Shown here one piece after another: positions 44,534 through 56,122 of a stretch of 64,000 bases of DNA. The stretch lies in contig NADL03000084.1 in NCBI GenBank assembly GCA_002205965.3, positions 62,001 to 126,000 of the forward strand, written 5' to 3'. The notes beneath the pieces are model-generated. The model searched no databases, was not told the origin of the DNA, and saw only the letters and a program-made list of their open reading frames with translations. Origin of the DNA: Kappaphycus alvarezii (taxonomy: Eukaryota; Rhodophyta; Florideophyceae; Gigartinales; Solieriaceae). Each line of letters starts with the position of its first letter. Position 1 is the first letter of the stretch. The position numbers and the translations under genes were made by a program.

Positions 44534-45080
44534 ATCATAAGTTGGTCACGGAACTAGCTGATGACTTCCTTCGTCCCAGGCAAGTACTCCACACACGACG
44601 AAACCGGAACCTCCAGGCCCGGTACTGTGGCATCCTCAACGGTTGTCTCTTCAATATGCGATTCGTTCTGCTGTGCCTCCTGTGGAGCTCGCGACTTAGG
44701 ATCCACTCCCCACACGAAGATCACGTCGAACGACGAACCTCGAGCAGATGATGAAGATCTTGGACCACTACGACCCGCAACCGGCTCCCGATTCACACAT
44801 CTCGGCGTAGGCGAACCCTCGTCCGATGACTACACGACAACCTCCGAACATCAGGAACGCTCAGTAAGAGGCGGACTCGCCCATGGCACACTAATACGAG
44901 CACGGGGATGTCTTCTACCTCTCGCATGGACATCTGTTGAGACACTGTCACTCTAGCACGCTGAGACATGTTTTGTTGATCTGGCAACAATTTTGAGATA
45001 TCGCAACTACAACGTCTTGACTGTGCATTTACGCGAGGCAACAAGCGTTATGATTTTTTGCATTTATGGAACTTTGTTAA
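44534..45080 (-). other. GC-richer flank with overlapping open frames
   Basis: The minus frame 44796-44554 (MNREPVAGRSGPRSSSS, then HIEETTVEDATVPGLEVPVSS) is Ser/Glu-rich like the tail of a retrotransposon Pol and continues upstream with a few stops. The plus frame 44561-44956 overlaps it. This may be the C-terminal end of the older gypsy element at 45-49.5 kb, into which the younger element inserted, but no domain confirms it. Confidence 0.3.
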
Positions 45081-45199
45081 CACGTGCGTGTGATCCTTCG
45101 CATACGCAAGTTTGGATTTGCTTGTAGGATGTTTTCGTTATTGACACGAAGAAACTTGACAAAGAGAACAAGTTTGCGCCAAGCAAAGTTGGGCATTCA

Positions 45200-45900
45200 A
45201 GATAGAAGCTCTCGGAGCCGAGCTGAGAGTAACTTCGATGAGCAATGCAAGGGCCTGTTCAAAAGGTGTGCCCTTTTTGCTTGCTTGCTTTTTCCTGCGA
45301 CCAAAAAAGGCCACAATACCAGTGTTTCCCTAATTTCAAAAACAACATCCGACTCGGACTGCGACACTACCGATTTTGATGGTAGCAATAAGAGAAGCGG
45401 CGGTAAAGCACCCCTCATTGTCGGATACAATGATCTTCGAGGGACCAAAATGAAACAAATTTCCTTCTGTATAAATGGAGCAACAGTCTCGAACGACGAT
45501 ATTCGGTGGCCAAAACGATTAGTGAACAATTTAAATACAATGAGCAAAACTTCTTTCTGTCCTTCAACTTCGAAATTGGTCCGGTGAAAGCGATCCAGTA
45601 GGTCTTGAACATGCTTTTCAGGCTTTATCGGTATGGTGAAATCGGTTTTTTCTTCTGATATCCCTCAAAACGTTTCACATAGTTTTGGACGACCCTTTGC
45701 GTAAACAGTAACCAGTAGCGGTCAGAATCAATTTTATTGGTGGTTTCAGTGTCCCAGAGCCCAATATCGTCTTGGAAGCTGTGGAGTATCGACATCCTAT
45801 CCTCAGTGAAAATCCCCTAAAACCGTCTGACGACCCATTCTCGTGCATCATAGTATTTTACCTTCCCAAACCATTAAGCGCTTCGCCATACGCTTGATTG
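45200..45900 (-). pseudogene. Integrase of the older gypsy element
   Basis: A degenerate zinc region (DDIGLWDTETTNK, about 45785-45745; most metal ligands lost) is followed by core remnants IAFTGPI (about 45590) and, in another frame, IIVSDNEGCFTAASLIAT (about 45440-45385), which holds the second catalytic Asp. No clear third block (the Glu region) was found. Frames change several times. Confidence 0.7.
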
Positions 45901-45991
45901 TACAGCTCTTGGCTTCTTTTTCTTCTTCTAGCTTTAACTTCTGCAGATGATTAGCGACCTCAGCAAGATGGGATTTGCAATGAACGGCTCT

Positions 45992-46528
45992 TCACGACAG
46001 CGACTGAACCAACTGTTGCAACCAAGTCTCCTTCATTTGAAGATGTGAACCCACAGTTGGGGATGATGTGGAACAAGTAGGGACGGCTTGCGAAAGGTGG
46101 TCCGCGGCGCCATAACTTGCGCCCAGTTTATGCACTACTTCGAACCTATACTCCGCAAGAAATTCCATCCACTGCGCCAACCCTCCGAGGATGTCGTTAT
46201 ATTTGGGGGTGTAGCAAAGGACTTTATGATCGCTAACCAAGTTGAATGGCTTTTTCAAAAACAGGTATACCCGAAACTCCCACAAGGCGAAAATTACCGT
46301 TAGAGATTTCCTTTCACATGCAAAATAGTTCTTCTCAGCCGAATTTATGGTGCGGCTAACATACTGCACGAGGTGAATCTCCCCTTCTTTCTTTTTGTGG
46401 TCGCGAAATTCCCCCATTGCGACTCTTGAAGGGTCAGTTTCCACTATAAAGGAGGAGTCGAAGTCTGGGAATGCCAGAAGCTGTAGGAGAGTGAGCTTCT
46501 CTTTCAAATTCTCGAATACCTCTATCAT
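45992..46528 (-). pseudogene. RNase H of the older gypsy element
   Basis: An open frame of 178 codons with FIVETDPSRVAMGEF, then YVSRTINSAEKNYFACERKSLTVIFALWEFRVYL, LVSDHKVL and LAEYRFEVVHKLGASYGAADHLS, the classic RNase H order of Ty3/gypsy. The first Asp (TDPS) remains. It is well preserved compared with the flanking reverse transcriptase and integrase. Confidence 0.85.
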
Positions 46529-46529
46529 T

Positions 46530-47330
46530 TACTTTGTCCATTTGAAACCCTTATTTTCGGACGCAGAAACGCTTAACGGGGTGTAAATCTCTGTAAAGTC
46601 CCGAATACAACGGTGATAATAACAGATAAAGCCAAAGAAACTGCGAAACGCAGTCGAATCCCTCGGGCCCAGAGATTCCTTGATAGCCTTAATCTTTATT
46701 TAATCGACGTGAACTCCGCTTTTATCAATTTCTTGTGCTAGAAACTTCACCTCTGTTTTCGCAAAAGTCATACCTGGTCATCTTTAGCTTCAAGTTCGCC
46801 TTTCCATTAGCGTCGAAAATTATACTTATGTGATTAATATGCTCCTTGATGAATTTAAAAAACAACAACGTCGTCGTGATAAATGCAGGCAAAGGGAATG
46901 TACTGTGAAACATAGTACATAATGCGCTGAAAAGTTGACGGCGCATTCATGATACCAAAGAACATAGCCTCAACCTTGAAGGTCCCATAACGGAAAAAAA
47001 AAGTAAGTCATCTAATTACACTCCTCGCTCATGCGAACCTGCAAGTATCCTTCGAACAAGTGGAGGGTAGTTAATGCGGAACTACCTTTCAGGTAATCGA
47101 AAATTTCTTCTTTCCTAGGCAGAGGCCAGCGATTGGCCTTCATCTTACGGTTCAAAGTGCCGTGGTCCGCACAGAATTTGGACTTCCCGTCCTTTTTGGA
47201 GGCAATCGCTGTATGAAAGGACCATACGGAAGAGAAAGAGGTAATAATATCTGCTTTCTGTATTTTTTCAACTTTTTTTTCGGGGCGTATCATAGTGGCG
47301 CGAAGCCAGGCGACAAGCTCTGTGCTAAAC
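46530..47330 (-). pseudogene. Reverse transcriptase of the older gypsy element
   Basis: Frame 47293-47012 reads ADIITSFSSVWSFHTAIASKKDGKSKFCADHGTLNRKM and LTTLHLFEGYLQVRM, matching the fingers and first Asp area, though that Asp (family S-x-x-D-L-x-x-G-Y) is His. Downstream, 46990-46850 in shifted frames gives FGIMNAPSTFQ-like sequence and the catalytic box area. A segment at 46946-46725 is out of frame. Confidence 0.75.
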
Positions 47331-47813
47331 TGGAGCTTAGTCCTTTAGCTTAAACTTATGTTCCACTGGAACCGCAGCGGAATGGATCTATTCAATCCTC
47401 CAAGTGACTTTTCCATTACTTCGGAGTGAATCGATTATTCACGCCTGGTGTTCTTCTTGGAGGTGCCCTAGAAGGGCCCTCAGAAAGCCAAAAACTTCGC
47501 CTCCTTCTTCAACGGTGGTGCTTTCTCCTCCATAAGGATTATCTTCTCTTTGTGCCATCACGTCTCCACAGATGGACAAAACAATTTATTCTTCGGATGA
47601 ACCCATTGATTTCGTCGCAGTCTTCGAATCGGATGTAAAATATTCGCTGGGAGTACCGATACCTTCTCCTGTGATGAGCTTCTTGTCGGTTGCTCTCGCC
47701 TCAAGCTCTAGTAGAAGAACGAATTCTTCTGACGTTATGTACAGGTGCACACTCTTTGCACTAAAATCTAAGCTCGCGCGCATAGATGACAGTGTAGGAA
47801 ATCCATGATAAAG

Positions 47814-48164
47814 TCAAATGGATACTTTTCGACAAAAATTCATTCCAACTTGACCCGTTGTTCTTCGAAAGTGGCAGGGACATTCAGCAACGAGTCGGCA
47901 AAAGATTAAGTTTCTCCATTGGCCACTGATATTTTTCTTGACGTACAATTCGGCTATAGATATGAGCAACGAGACAGTACAGCTATAAATCACTTTAGGT
48001 ATGGCCCCAGAGTCTAGCGAGGCCCAAACGTCAGTATCATAAACCTTAAAATGTTCTACGCGTATTAGGCGAGACTCGGGGTTATACCCGACTGTGATGC
48101 GGGGTACTGACTGCTTCCCAGCAAATGGTGCATTATCTTGCCAGCTGCATCTGCTAATCAACAA
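47814..48164 (-). pseudogene. Protease of the older gypsy element
   Basis: The open minus frame holds VRITVGYNPES-like leader sequence and DTDVWASLDSGAIPKVIY, with an intact Asp-Ser-Gly protease motif (about 48035). The C-terminal half of the protease is shifted out of frame. Confidence 0.7.
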
Positions 48165-48309
48165 AGGAGCTGTCCAAAGGCCAGACTAAGATTCGCATTC
48201 GCAAATTACGATACGATATCATATTTCTAGCATACTCTTGGATCTTGTTCGAGTTTATCTTCACGCGATTGCTCTTCTTCGGCTTCCCGGTGCGATTAAA
48301 ATTGCGAAA

Positions 48310-49490
48310 TTATTCTACTGGATAGACAGGAGGAATAAGTCGGGCTTCCTGTTGGTTATTCACGAGACGGGATATAGGAAAACCCTGACATTTTCCTTGG
48401 CGAGGCTGTTTGAATAAGGCATCTCCCGCAGCTTTTCTTTTTGTTGCATTTGTGAAAGCCAGTTGGACAGCAATATCCCTGTCCAACTGGCTTTCACGGA
48501 CTACATTATCCTGATCTGCTTTTCCAATTTCCTCCTTCTCCCCGCTGCTTTCGGGAGATTTCGGAGACCTGTCCATAGCCGGAGACAAACTAGTGGCCTC
48601 CGAATGATTCGTTCTTCCCACAATAGGAGCAGCGCGTATTGAGGTGGGGTTTCTTCTCGCAGTTCTTATTATAATGAACTTGGTCGTTGTAATTAGAGCA
48701 ATGACGAGCTCTGATGCCCCTCTGTTGTGCCTATGAATGTCTTGCACTTTAATCGACCTTGAACTTTTATCGCCCTTCTCCTTCTTTAAAAGCAATGTCA
48801 ACTTGGAGATATCCTCAGCTAAAGCGTCCACCTGGCTCTCAATGTTTCTGAAAGGGGAATCTGAACGAACTAAAAGCCTACCTTATGGGTGCCTGAAACA
48901 TAGCATGAGGGGTCAATGAACGTGGGGCGATTCGATTAGAAGTCCCATAGGGCGTTTTAATGCCTGAGTAATCTCTAGATGCACTGAACGCTGAGAACTG
49001 CTATAATCATCGTGACGACATGCAACACGGCGTAAAAGCCCAAATCCTGCAACTTTTCAAAGCCAGCTTCCTCATTTTGGCGATCCGTCTCCTTCAGGGA
49101 GCTATCAATGCCTTCAATATCAAGCTAAAATTCCAAGGCTTATCGTAATATGTCTTAGGGGTTTTCATCCGTGACAAAATGGCCGAAGAATTTTTTATTT
49201 ACCATGGAGACGTTTTTTTTTGCCTCGTCTACGAGATTACCATTCGAGGTGGATGTATTGTAGTATATATCGAAAACAACAACGTCTAGATATCCAAGGA
49301 GAGTCATCATTTTCTCTGGATCGCGTCTAGAGGCCATGACGGCGTTCTCATTAAAAAAGAAGAATTTTCGCACATCGCTAGTGCCGTCGAACACTACCGC
49401 GCTGGCGCCGGGAGTTTCAGCCCTGCGCAAGAGTACCATTTTTTGTTGGTCTCCGTTATGTTGCCCCTGCCTTCTACTCGCGCGCACCAA
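48310..49490 (-). pseudogene. Gag of the older gypsy element
   Basis: The N-terminal frame 49490-49155 (MASRRDPEKMMTLLGYLD, about 49335-49280) resembles the capsid start of the 37-kb element (residues 60-75 there). A degenerate zinc knuckle pair appears in a shifted frame at about 48700-48610 (HYNKNC, TRCSYCGKN). The downstream frame 48831-48310 is Lys/Glu/Ser-rich and contains the perfect hairpin at 48452-48497. Confidence 0.6.
48452..48497. repeat. Perfect 19-bp hairpin
   Basis: Arms 48452-48470 and 48479-48497 are exact inverted copies around an 8-nt loop (CAATATCC). Confidence 0.9.
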
Positions 49491-49500
49491 ACCCTTAGCC

Positions 49501-49908
49501 TATACGCGAGCGGCCAAAAATGGCCAGCGTTTCCTAGAAAATAAATAAATTTCAGTGTTGGAGTCCAAAATACAAGTATAGCCCGTACAGTACATGTACA
49601 TATGCACAGTTCAGAGATCCGTACTGTACTGTACTCAAATAATTAAAAACAATCGGCAACGCAGCGTTTTTTCACATCAGTTTCTACTGAAACAGCACAG
49701 CCAATCTGAGGTTATCGATATGTACCTTATGGTGGAGGTTACAAGTGGCTAAACGCTTTATCCTTCTCCGCATCCTCTACACGAACAAGATCGAAAAAGG
49801 CGTCACTTGTTATCCAAACAATGCAACACCGCTCACATTTCGTCACTCACAGCAAGCCACGATGGAATCTGCTTCTTTTGCAAAGTTTGACTACAGCTCT
49901 GGCTAAAC
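49501..49908. other. Intergenic stretch with TACAGTAC-type motifs
   Basis: No gene. Contains overlapping GTACAGTACATGTAC and GTACTGTACTGTAC (49586-49635), short palindrome-rich sequence that recurs elsewhere (35425, 35507, 53244). Confidence 0.5.
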
Positions 49909-51613
49909 TCAGTCAGTACTGAAAACTCCAAATGTCACCGTTTCCCCATGACTGACATTGGTCTTCTCTTGCACAGCCCCTGAAGTCCATTTCACAGTGA
50001 CAGTCAGTGCCTTATCTGCTGAACCAATTCCAAAGTGAATGGTGTCTATGTAAGACAAGCCTCCCCAACGCCGCCCCCCGTCCTCCCACCCTTCTGATCA
50101 ACTTTTCCCCTGTCCTGTCTGGCAGTGTCACTGTCACCAATGCATTCAGAGATGTGCTCGCCAAGTTTTCATCGTTCCCAACCTTGACCAAGATGAATCC
50201 AGTCCCGATGTCTAACAGCAAGTTACTCTGCATTAATCGGAAATTCCCAAAGAAAGTCTTCCTCCACCCTTGCCCCACAATGTAATCCATTCTCCCATCA
50301 CCGTCATAGTCAAATGCCATCACACTGGCCCCCCCTTCTCTCCCCTTCCTTGTTTGTGCCCGGATCAATCCGTTCAAACCCCTGCCCGCCTTGATTTCTC
50401 CACAAGATATCCGGGCCCTCGAAGGTCGACACTATTACGTCCACCCAACCATCATTGTCAAAATCTTCCGCCGACACACCGATACTATTCACACCATCTA
50501 CTCCTATACCATAATCACTGGTCACATCTCTGTACCCCTCCCCATCAACGTTCCTCAACAGAATATCCGCAAACTCATCAACACTCGGTGGGCCCCCTCG
50601 GTGTCACCAGCGATGAGTTTGCTCTGGCCACATACAAGTCCATCCATCCATCATTATCAAAATCTAACTCAACAACCCCAGAAACAGTCCTTCTCATATT
50701 CCTCCGTCCAATCCCTGGCCATAGCTCTCTCGTCACATCCTGAAACTCAAACCGTCCAATCAGTTTCCACAACGTCAAAACCGAAAAGTGCACCAACTCC
50801 ATCACCCCGTCATTGTCTACATCCGTGACAATCGCCCGCTCCTCATTCACCCCGCCAAAATTCGGCAGCTCTTTCAACGCATAACTGCCCATAATATTTT
50901 CATATGCGTGGTGCCTCAACCCTGTGTTCCTCCCTAGCAAGTTGACCAATAGCAAATCCGGTCCGCCTAGATTAACCCTGCGAATCGTTCTCGTTCCGCA
51001 TACTCATGTCCATCCATACCGGTACCCGTCCTCTAGCTTCTGCCTGCCCGAAGCCTATGTCTTCGGTGATATTGCTGAACTGGCGACTTGAGTTAAAAAG
51101 AAACATGTAGGGTTCTTTCAAGTTAGCACCACCGCCGCCGCCCACCGGTACCGCGAGTATCTTTGCGTTGGAGTGTGCGGTTCGTTGAGCCACTGCAACG
51201 CCATGGATATCTTGCTTGAAGACAAAGTCAAAGTCGCGGTCAAAAGTGCCGTAGCTGTTTCCGTAGTAGATTCGGATGGGATATTTGTTGTGGTACGTGA
51301 GAATGAGATCGTAATGGCCATCTGAATCAAGATCTGCAATAGTAGCACCACCGAATTGTTCGGCGTCCAATTTCTGATCCTGCAGGCCGACAAGGTCAGT
51401 TATATCAATGAAAGAAGGAAGCCGTCCACTTTCGGAGATTTTGGGGAATGAAACGCCTTGGGACTCAAGGGGAAATGGTGATGGAAGAAAAGAGAAGGTG
51501 ACGAATAGAAAAAACAGAAAGGCGACAGCAAAGGCAACGAGGGTGCGCGACAGGGACTTACGATACAAGGAGGTAGGGTAAGGGCGACGGAACGTGTTGT
51601 AGGAAGGTTCCAT
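49909..51613 (-). CDS. FG-GAP/VCBS repeat protein with ASPIC/UnbV-like end
   Basis: ATG at 51613. An N-terminal basic stretch is followed by one hydrophobic segment (LVAFAVAFLFFLFVTFSFL), a signal anchor that would place the rest outside the cytoplasm. Then come FG-GAP-type units with Ca-binding-like DxDxDG loops: IADLDSDGHYDLIL, VTDVDNDGVMELV, LDFDNDGWMDLYV, AEDFDNDGWVDVIV and MAFDYDGDGRMDYIV. Such repeats build beta-propellers. The end, VTVTLPDR...RRVGGRG...FGIGSADKAL...WTSGAVQEK, matches the ASPIC/UnbV C-terminal domain, with the stop at 49909-49911. The frame breaks at about 50975, 50590, 50340 and 50080, each in or near a run of G/C. Either these are indels (real or assembly errors) or very small introns. 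Function is unknown; it could be adhesion or surface related. Confidence 0.75.
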
Positions 51614-53378
51614 GGTAAGGCGGAGGAGATCGAGGGCAGCCGTTTCTAAGGATCGCTTATAGGAAGACCGCAAGCTGCGACTATGTAGCCATCCCACTTG
51701 AAAAGGGGTAAGCTTTGGGTGTTTCTGCTTGATTGCAGTGAAGTTTGTCTGACTCTCTGATACACAGACCTGCCCTCCATGGTCTTCAGAAAATAGCCGT
51801 CCGACATCTCTAATCAGTAAAGCGCCCCAATTTCCCCCCTTCCGGTTTGTCAGGGGTCGATTGAAGCAGTACAAGGGTGTGATCTGGTGAACAGGGGTTT
51901 GGTACGTATGGATTTCTGCTGCAAGATAATCCCCAGGTGTTTGAGGATAGAGTTTCTTCTCTTGATCATTGGGGGGTCACATACAGTGATGATGTGCATC
52001 ACTTATGGTATTTTGGTTCGCTTTCGAAGCATCCCTTGTGGTTTCTTTCTGGGCTTTTCGACAAGGCAGCCACGGCTATGAAAACAATCGTGGCAAGTTT
52101 TGTTGCAAAATGTCAAAAGGAGTATTACTCAAAGGTGGAACGTTTAATTGATGATTTACTGTGCTGAAATACCATCTGAATGCAAGTTCTCACAGCAAGA
52201 CCCTCAACCGCAGCGTCACTCACAGTACACTGAACCAAACTCATTAACCCCAAGTATCCGAGCAATGATACTACAGTTGACGAACTAGTACTGGCATTCG
52301 TCTCTCTTCTTGACTCCTTTTCATACAAGTGGTAAAGCCAAACGGTCCTCGCCGTCCTGCCTATGTTACTGACCCCCTCAAGTTTCGTTTTCGTTGTTCT
52401 CGGCGCCCGCACTGAATTTGGCGCGGGCGCTGGACCTATGTCCGCTCGCATGGCCTGGCAACGGAACAACTATGACTCAAGGTCTCTCGATGCACCGTTG
52501 TTGTTGATGGATGGTTATTTCGAGAGGATTGCCGTCCCGCTCCCCCCAGCGCTCGTCGGACAACCTGGGAAGGGCGTGGAAGGACGGCTCTTCCACTCGA
52601 TAACAGACCACATCTTCCATGCATTAAAAAAACCCAAAAATTTCCCCCTCCCACTTGAACGGGGTTTTCAAAGTCCACTGTTTCCAATCGCTTTTCAACC
52701 TACTGTCGTTGTTACAGTCTCCGAAGGAACGTGGTCCGCGCAGCCAGGTCACTCCGTCGCCAAGTTCGTTCGTCTGGAGTTTTCTTCGTCTTGGTTGTCG
52801 TCGTCTGGAAGTTGTCATGCTTACACTACAAGTGGATTTTTCAAGCTGTCTGGATCTCGTTTTGAGATGGTGGAATTTTCTTCTAGTCCCCCCTTTGTCC
52901 TTGTACGGAAAGGTTCGTGGGGTTTTGATGCAAAGGCACGCCGCAGCGGCCGTCATGTCCAATGCGGCCTGTTTGATAGCTGGCCTGAATGTAGCATTTT
53001 AGGGAGCGTAGTTCCTTCCCGATTACTGTGTCGGTATACCCTTTTTGAGTCGATTGTGGTTGTCTGGAAAACCATGGGATAGATCGGAAAGAGTATGTCT
53101 TCCAAGAGTAAAACACCCAAAACTTTCCCCCTTGTTGGAGTGGATGATGGTTCAGACGTCTCCTGGAGATGTTCTTAGCCTTCTATTGTGACACACTACC
53201 TGTATGCTTCAGACTTTTGAACACATTGAAAGATTCCCCCCACCAGTACAGTACAGTTTACAGTACTGGTAGGTCAACTACAGTACAGGGGGGAATGATG
53301 ACCTGTTAATGTAAGTTAGGAAGTGGAGACAGAGACTATCTGGCCCAGCCGTAGGCAGTATTCCTGAGAGCTGTCGCT
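51614..53378. other. Region between the FG-GAP gene and piggyBac
   Basis: A plus frame ending at 52167 (FEDRVSSLDHWGVTYSDDVHHLWYFG, then KCQKEYYSKVERLIDD) looks protein-like and could be an exon; its open frame starts near 51895, after an AACAG that could be an acceptor. A 239-codon plus frame (52363-53082) overlaps minus frames of similar size in GC-richer DNA. Neither strand shows a known domain. 53233-53297 holds an inverted repeat (GATTCCCCCC with GGGGGGAATG) around CAGTAC motifs. Confidence 0.35.
52363..53082 (+). CDS. Hypothetical 239-codon open frame
   Basis: ATG at 52363. The predicted product has a hydrophobic start (SSFVFVVLGA) and a Ser/Phe-rich second half (LEFSSSWLSSSGSC). I recognise no family. 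Minus-strand frames 52469-52125, 52687-52436 and 52962-52624 overlap it and cannot be excluded, so the call is weak. Composition is richer in G+C than the 22-33 kb region. Confidence 0.25.
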   Translation: MLLTPSSFVFVVLGARTEFGAGAGPMSARMAWQRNNYDSRSLDAPLLLMDGYFERIAVPLPPALVGQPGKGVEGRLFHSITDHIFHALKKPKNFPLPLERGFQSPLFPIAFQPTVVVTVSEGTWSAQPGHSVAKFVRLEFSSSWLSSSGSCHAYTTSGFFKLSGSRFEMVEFSSSPPFVLVRKGSWGFDAKARRSGRHVQCGLFDSWPECSILGSVVPSRLLCRYTLFESIVVVWKTMG

Positions 53379-53409
53379 AGTGTCCAGAGGACAATTGTAC
53401 TCATATGAG
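53379..53409. repeat. Left inverted repeat of the piggyBac element
   Basis: Inverted partner of 56123-56157, with a 4-bp gap and three substitutions. Includes a self-palindromic GTACTCATATGAG part. Confidence 0.75.
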
Positions 53410-53580
53410 TCCATAGTTCTAACAGCAAAATTTTAAATAAAAAATTACAGAATGACACCATTAGCATTTCACTATATCTAGGAGCCCCCTAGGTAGTCAA
53501 CCGTGCAAAACTTCAGAGTTTACACCTCAACTGTTCAACCGGTCACACAAGTTTGTCAAAATCGCAAAACTTTACCAAAA

Positions 53581-55615
53581 ATGACAAATCCAAATGACCC
53601 CCGTCAACAGCCTGGAGACCTTGTCGATACTCGAGCAACCCCAGTTACGTCAGCGGTTGAGTGTAGGAGACTATTCGGATCCCTTTGGAAAAGTAAGCGC
53701 GTCAACGGAAGTATGGTGAGCATCGAAATTGAAACATCTACTGGAAGACGTCAGACAACGGTCACCGCAGACTGGTCCATTCAAGACCAGACAAATCGTA
53801 TCATCTTGAAACTTGTCAATATCAAGCCAGGACAAGCATCTGAAGGTGGCCCGGCATCATCCAATGACATGGAGGAGTCTGCTGGCGTGATCGAGCTACA
53901 AAATCGTCAACCTTAAGAAGAAGAACCTCGAGAAGAAGCCAATGGGATGACCGGCGTAGGAGGGGTATGAAAGAAGTGCATGGAAAAATTTGGACCAATC
54001 AGGAGGTATTATTACCATTAAATGGATCAAAGGCACATCGGCCAGGGAAATTATTTGGTCCAGCAGGTGACACGTACATTCAAGGTAATATCGATTATGA
54101 GAAGACAACGTAAGATTTTTTCCTTTGCATCTTTTCTCCCGAACACCTTTCCACATTTACCGAGCTTGCCAACCGGAAACTCGCTAATGGTGGGCACATG
54201 CATGCAACAGCTGGTGAAATTCTGATTTTTTTTGGAATTCTCATATTGCTATGCAGATTCGAGTTAACAAGCAGAAGGTCGCTTTGGAGTACACAGTCTA
54301 CATACAGAGACATTTCGCTAACAATGTTTTGAAAAATAATTTCGAGGAACCATTCCGAAGCACTGGTCTCATGTATTACGTTCAGCCGCTACACGGAAAC
54401 TGAAAGCACTGAAAGAAGATGTTCTTTTGTCAATGGACTCTTGGAAGCCATAAAACGGCATAGAAGGTCAAGTGCGTCGCCATCGGAGAGAATTTTCTTG
54501 GATAAAAGCATGTCGCGCTGGTACGGAATGGACAGAAACCCGACGTCAGAAGGACTCCGGCACTATGTCGCTATGAACCGTACGCCTGAAAAAAATATGT
54601 GAAATCAAGACTGCTTGCTGTGGTGTCAGTGGAATTGTATTGAATTTGGAGATTGTTTTGTCAGCATCTGACAACAGCAATCGGCGTTACGAATAGAATT
54701 TACGTCATGGAACTGCTATTGCTCTTCGCCTTACAGAGCCTTTGTTTCCTTCCAATCGACTTTTTGTCCAGACTCTGCATTTGCTTCTGTGACTACAGCA
54801 CACGCGCTTTTCAAATATGGACTGAGGTTTACAGATGTCGTCAAAAATGCAACAAGGCACTTTCCTATGTCATTTTTGTCAGGGCTGGAACTTTTTAGGC
54901 GTGGGGATCATATCTCCATGGTAGATTCGAGGACGGAAACCCACCCTTCTATGATGGCCGCTATGTGTATGGATAGAGACAGAAGATATTTAGTCAGTAC
55001 TTCTGGTACAACAATTCCTTCAAAGCCTATCAGAAGATCTAGTTGGAGATCTGCTGGCACTGAAATGGTGCTTGCGGAAATGGAAATTACAGTCCCAGCG
55101 GTTATCAGCACATACTATGAAACTTGCTCCCAGATTGACAGGCATAACAGATGCAGACAGGATGATCTCGGATTGGAGAAGAAATTCGAAGCTAATAATT
55201 GGCCGGCAAGTCCTGATAAATTTTTGCTTGCAATTTGCATCGTTGATTAATGGCTGCTATACAAGGGTTTGATGGGTACGAGGAATTGTATGTCGCAAAA
55301 AGATTTTTATGCAAAACTTGCAGAGCAACTCATTGACAATTCATTTGATTCTATTGGCCTCCGCAGATCTGATTTTGACGTTCCGGAGCATTCTATTTCG
55401 TTATTTGCCTGCGGTACTGGAATCCAATTGGTTCTTACAGTGAAAAGGCGCAAGGAGCCAGTGAGGCCCCAACGAAAGCGGCGTTTCAAATCAGATGCAA
55501 TATTTGCAAATCTGACAAGAAGTCCAAATTTCTCTGCTCTGAGTGCCTGAAACTGAACAAGAAGGTTTGGATATGCTATTCAGAGATAGGAAATAACTGC
55601 TTTCAAAACCACTAA
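53581..55615 (+). pseudogene. piggyBac transposase, broken
   Basis: Cut-and-paste transposase. An intact N-terminal frame (53581-53916) holds LFGSLWKSKRVNGSMVSIEIET, a region found upstream of the DDE domain in some fungal and oomycete piggyBac-like proteins. After frame breaks, FTELANRKLANGGHMHAT (about 54155-54205) begins the DDE_Tnp_1_7 domain. 54789-55250 carries NATRHFPMSFLSGLEL, MAAMCMDRDRRY and YYETCSQIDRHNRCRQDDLGLEKKF, then ICIVD and QKDFYAKLAEQLIDN. The end, in another frame, is a Cys-rich zinc domain, CNICKSDKKSKFLCSEC...CYSEIGNNCFQNH, with its stop at 55613-55615. Stops and shifts (about 53916, 54410, 55249, 55480) make it non-functional. Confidence 0.83.
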
Positions 55616-56122
55616 CGCGATGTCCACTTCTGTCATTATTGGACAATGCTTTATACTACTCTATAGTGATGTTTAACTGCCTATGCTTATATTCTTTGTA
55701 GGCTGACTGAGCAAAAATAAAAAAATGAGTCCTTGACTATAGCCGCCTACATTTCTGATTCGCGTCGTTCGACTTGCGGAATTAGCATACATACCTATGG
55801 AGTTATTCCCCTTTATGAGTGATCAGTGAGTTAACGCCTGAGCTAATTTTCAAGTAGGTGCGCCTAGCAAACTGAGGTAGCAGCTGTCGTGGAAATGTAG
55901 ACCTTCCTGAAGAAAGTTTTTGCCCTCCTGTGGAGCGCAGCGAGTCGGACTCACGATTTGTTTTTCCATATTATACTTGAGGCCCACTAGGCCACAGCGT
56001 TTGTTGTGAAAGGGGATTAAACTACTTATTTTATATTTAAGGGATGTTAGTTTTCAGGGATGCAGCACACCAAGGTATAATTTTAGTTAAAAAATCTACG
56101 TATTTTCGAACAATCATTTGTA

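Larger units (their letters stand above)
45090..49500 (-). mobile_element. Older Ty3/gypsy element, decayed
   Basis: Minus-strand Gag, protease, reverse transcriptase, RNase H and integrase fragments in order. They resemble the 37-kb element (for example, similar RNase H end and integrase start) but are far more broken. LTRs were not found at either end, so boundaries are those of the coding remnants. Confidence 0.82.

Noticed and set aside
45084-45587. Plus-strand open frame of 167 codons
   Set aside because: It is the antisense of the integrase remnant of the older gypsy element and has no domain of its own.
50340-50980. Three GT...AG mini-introns of 31-37 nt as a firm call
   Set aside because: Single-base indels at or near adjacent G/C runs explain the same breaks, and the fourth break has no in-frame intron solution.
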